Source of the DNA: Planctomycetaceae bacterium
GTDB taxonomy: Bacteria > Planctomycetota > Planctomycetia > Pirellulales > Pirellulaceae
DNA length: 34,660 bases
Direction of reading: 5' to 3'
Assembly: GCA_005773145.1 (NCBI GenBank)
Contig: SXHS01000238.1
Location: 1 to 34,660, forward strand
Shown one piece after another: positions 33,194 to 34,660 of the stretch. The position numbers were made by a program, and so were the translations under genes. Each line of letters opens with the position of its first letter. The stretch's first letter is position 1. The notes beneath the pieces are model-generated. The model saw only the letters and a list, made by a program, of their open reading frames with translations. It had not been told where the DNA came from and did no database searches.

Positions 33194-33792
33194 CCACAGC
33201 ACGACGTCGACGACTGCCGCGAACCCTTGGGATTCTTGGTGTTTCCGCCGCACGCTGGGGTTTTCGGCCCTTGGTTCCACGGCATGCGGGCCAGCAGCAT
33301 TGCCATGCCGCAGGTATCCGTAATACCGGCAAACACGAGTCCGGCGCCGACGAACGCTGCCAAGCCAATCCAATAGGGACTGACGAACGCGCTCAGCGCC
33401 GATCCCACCAAGACCAGTGATCCGGCAGCGATCCTCACCTGGCGTTCGAGCGACATCGCTTTGGGGCCGCGGACGACCGGCAAACCGGCCTGATCCCAGG
33501 CCAGCGTCCCACCTTCCACGTTGACGACATGTGCAAGTCCGGCCATACGAAGTTTCTCGCAAGCCTGTTGTCCGCGAGCGCCGGATCGACAGATCACGTA
33601 CAGCGTTTGGGTCGTGCCGTTGCTTCCCGTGGCAATTTGCGTTGCGTCCAACTGATCGAGAGGCACATTGCGGGCGAATGCCACGTGAACTTCGCGGTAC
33701 TCGACCGGAGTTCGCACGTCGATCAATTCGACCGGCGCTCCGGACTGATTGAGCTCGAACAATCGCGCGGGGGTGATGGTGGTGACGCTCAT
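33190..33792 (-). CDS. Rhodanese with C-terminal DUF2892 membrane region
   Basis: 200 residues from ATG 33792 (MSVTTITPARLFELNQ), with AAAGGAG about 8 nt upstream. The N-terminal rhodanese domain (about 5-110) has VELIDVRTPVEYREVHV and the active-site loop VICRSGARGQQACEKL with catalytic Cys. It is followed by the DUF2892 hairpin of two membrane helices (IAAGSLVLVGSALSAFVSPYWIGLAAFVGAGLVFAGITDTCGM), as in YgaP. The cytoplasmic tail is Cys-rich and ends SSTSCCG. YgaP-type proteins move sulfane sulfur at the inner membrane. It is the second gene of the arsR operon and has its own promoter-like sequence. Its stop overlaps the next start. Confidence 0.92.
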   Translation of the reverse strand: MSVTTITPARLFELNQSGAPVELIDVRTPVEYREVHVAFARNVPLDQLDATQIATGSNGTTQTLYVICRSGARGQQACEKLRMAGLAHVVNVEGGTLAWDQAGLPVVRGPKAMSLERQVRIAAGSLVLVGSALSAFVSPYWIGLAAFVGAGLVFAGITDTCGMAMLLARMPWNQGPKTPACGGNTKNPKGSRQSSTSCCG

Positions 33793-33837
33793 CTTGGACT
33801 CCTTTTCAACAGGTGTGGCGATCAATACCAAAAAGGT

Positions 33838-33865
33838 GTAATATCGGAAAGTGTCGAACTGTTAG
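33838..33865 (-). promoter_or_regulatory. Second operator/promoter before the rhodanese gene
   Basis: Minus strand: CTAACA (33865-33860), a 16-nt spacer, TATTAC (33843-33838). The spacer GTTCGACACTTTCCGA matches that of the arsR promoter (GTTCGGAACCTGTCGA) at 11 of 16 positions, and the spacing is identical. It lies in the 89-nt gap between arsR and the rhodanese gene. Confidence 0.6.
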
Positions 33866-33881
33866 CGCACGAAAAAATCCG

Positions 33882-34214
33882 CTAGTAGTTCCGTGGGCGA
33901 TCGAACCGCTCTTCTATGCACTGGAGGATACTCTTCAGGTGCGGTTCGGCCACCTGGTAATACACCCGGCGGCCATCCTTTTGACTGGAGAGGAATCCGC
34001 AACGCTGCATCAGCCGCAGGTGCTCCGAGGCCATCGCAGTTGGCAACTCGCAGGCCTCAGCCAGCTCCGTCACCGTATGATCTCCCCGCAGCAGCAGCTG
34101 AATCATCCGCAGCCGATGCGGGTGGGCCAAGACGCGCAGGCATTCGGCGGCCCGTCCCAAGTCGTCTAGGCTCGTCAATCCCCGTTTGGTACCGGTGTTC
34201 TTCTTGCCAACCAT
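33882..34214 (-). CDS. ArsR-family winged-helix transcriptional repressor
   Basis: 110 residues from ATG 34214 (MVGKKNTGTKRGLTSL). The track ORF extends to 34655 through the tandem repeat and is not credible. The core is LRVLAHPHRLRMIQLLLRGDHTVTELAEACELPTAMASEHLRLMQRCGFLSSQKDGRRVYYQVAEPHL, a clear ArsR fold. Cysteines are at 25, 55, 72 and 99. The position corresponding to the first sensing Cys of SqrR/BigR (LMILC) reads RMIQL, so if it senses persulfide the thiol pair is a different one. The perfect promoter ends 7 nt before ATG 34214, suggesting a leaderless mRNA. It heads the rhodanese/MBL/TauE operon and probably represses itself and them. Confidence 0.9.
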   Translation of the reverse strand: MVGKKNTGTKRGLTSLDDLGRAAECLRVLAHPHRLRMIQLLLRGDHTVTELAEACELPTAMASEHLRLMQRCGFLSSQKDGRRVYYQVAEPHLKSILQCIEERFDRPRNY

Positions 34215-34221
34215 ATACTGC

Positions 34222-34249
34222 ATTATATCGACAGGTTCCGAACTGTCAA
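34222..34249 (-). promoter_or_regulatory. Consensus sigma70 promoter of arsR with operator-like spacer
   Basis: Minus strand: TTGACA (34249-34244), a 16-nt spacer GTTCGGAACCTGTCGA, TATAAT (34227-34222). Both hexamers are perfect consensus. The TATAAT ends 7 nt before ATG 34214, so the transcript should start at or next to the start codon. The spacer holds a GTTC-N-GAAC near-palindrome, a candidate repressor site. Confidence 0.8.
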
Positions 34250-34411
34250 TTAGTAGTTCGCCCGATTCCCGAGCGAAACAGCGGTCGACTGGCCGATGGA
34301 TTCGACTTCCGCGCGGGAGGCGGAGCGTCCACCGAGCGTCCAGCGGAGGCAGCGACCGTGCGGGCGGGAGTTTTCGCGTGCGGCCATTGAAGTGAAACGG
34401 AGGCAGCCAGT
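34250..34411. other. Non-coding, GC-rich lead-in to the edge repeat
   Basis: No gene seen. It holds a direct repeat GAGCGTCCA (34323-34331 and 34334-34342) and the first copies of the word CGGAGGCAGC (near 34343 and 34395) that recurs in the tandem array. ORFs through it only reflect low complexity. Confidence 0.6.
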
Positions 34412-34660
34412 GAAACGGAGGCAGCGACCGTATGGAGGGGGGCTGGGCAGGCAGGGCAATGTCGGCGGATTGGCGTGACTTGCGGCGGCTGGGCGACAGG
34501 CACATGACACGGAGGCTGCCAGCTGAAACAGGTGAGCAGGTGAGAAAGAGGGAGCAGGTGAGAAACGGAGGCAGCGACCGTATGGAGGGGGGCTGGGCAG
34601 GCAGGGCAATGTCGGCGGATTGGCGTGACTTGCGGCGGCTGGGCGACAGGCACATGACAC
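34412..34660. repeat. 150-bp-period tandem repeat at the right edge
   Basis: Bases 34412-34510 and 34562-34660 are identical over 99 nt. The identity is flanked on the left by a mismatch (T versus A) and on the right by the window end. The period is 150. The intervening 51 nt contain smaller repeats (AGGTGAGCAGGTGAGAAAGAGGGAGCAGGTGAGAAACGG). No gene is visible; the long minus-strand ORFs through it are repetitive (SLPPF, RRKSRQSADIALPAQPPS). Confidence 0.95.

Noticed and set aside
31883-33562. 559-aa ORF as the full MBL-rhodanese protein
   Set aside because: The first 123 residues are the rhodanese gene read in another frame (Arg/Gly-rich, no family likeness). The product starts at the ATGA overlap, residue 124.
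33882-34655. 257-aa ORF as a long ArsR with repeated N-terminal region
   Set aside because: The first part translates the tandem repeat and passes through a perfect TTGACA/TATAAT promoter. The ArsR fold starts near 34214.
34412-34660. CRISPR array at the right edge
   Set aside because: The repeated unit is 150 bp with 99 nt identical, far longer than CRISPR repeats, and there is no spacer pattern of constant length.

Overview
The window looks like a chromosomal contig from a member of the Planctomycetota, probably Pirellulales-like. The evidence is gene content: a DUF1598 protein, a secreted protein ending in an SHD1-type domain, a cysteine-rich lipoprotein ending in a GPRDFL..NPPSIG motif, a formyltransferase of the tetrahydromethanopterin C1 pathway, and clusters of short GC-rich palindromes between genes. 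Codon use is GC-rich throughout. I assigned 30 protein-coding loci, two of them visibly damaged and one cut by the left edge. I saw no rRNA, tRNA or CRISPR. All family names rest on motif reading, not on a database search.

Layout. 1-8.3 kb is mostly central metabolism and sensing: the end of a DUF1598 protein, a PAS-containing sensor kinase 20 nt behind a glycerate kinase (both minus strand), then transketolase converging on PTS enzyme I. 8.4-11.5 kb is a compact fatty-acid gene set on the plus strand: FabZ-type dehydratase, a long acyl carrier protein, a second dehydratase-like protein whose catalytic His is Tyr, and a FabF-type ketosynthase, with a good sigma70-like promoter in front. 11.6-15.2 kb holds a cysteine-rich lipoprotein, flotillin-like FloA, a rhomboid protease and a quinone oxidoreductase. 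A 29-residue very basic ORF (15.2 kb) precedes a secreted protein with two cyclase domains whose metal motifs are degenerate in complementary ways.

17.2-21.9 kb is a minus-strand run: Nif3-like protein, glycosyltransferase 2, a large uncharacterised protein with faint BshC resemblance, and a ChrA transporter. 22.0-22.3 kb is a cluster of seven hairpins, each with a 3-nt loop. 22.3-26.8 kb is a Ser/Thr signalling block: a kinase with four C-terminal zinc ribbons, a PP2C phosphatase, an SHD1 protein and an unknown protein. Protoporphyrinogen oxidase and Ftr are divergent at 27-29.4 kb, followed by a hairpin region with a perfect intrinsic terminator, then a TlpA-like lipoprotein.

31.6-34.2 kb is a sulfur/persulfide-type operon: ArsR repressor, rhodanese-DUF2892, metallo-beta-lactamase fold plus two rhodanese domains, TauE/SafE. 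It appears broken at two places: the MBL gene lacks its N-terminal HxHxDH region and TauE is reduced to its first membrane helix. The ArsR gene and the rhodanese gene are each preceded by similar promoter/operator sequences with identical 16-nt spacing. The right edge is a 150-bp-period tandem repeat; the final 99 bases exactly repeat an earlier 99 bases, which looks like a contig ending at an unresolved repeat.
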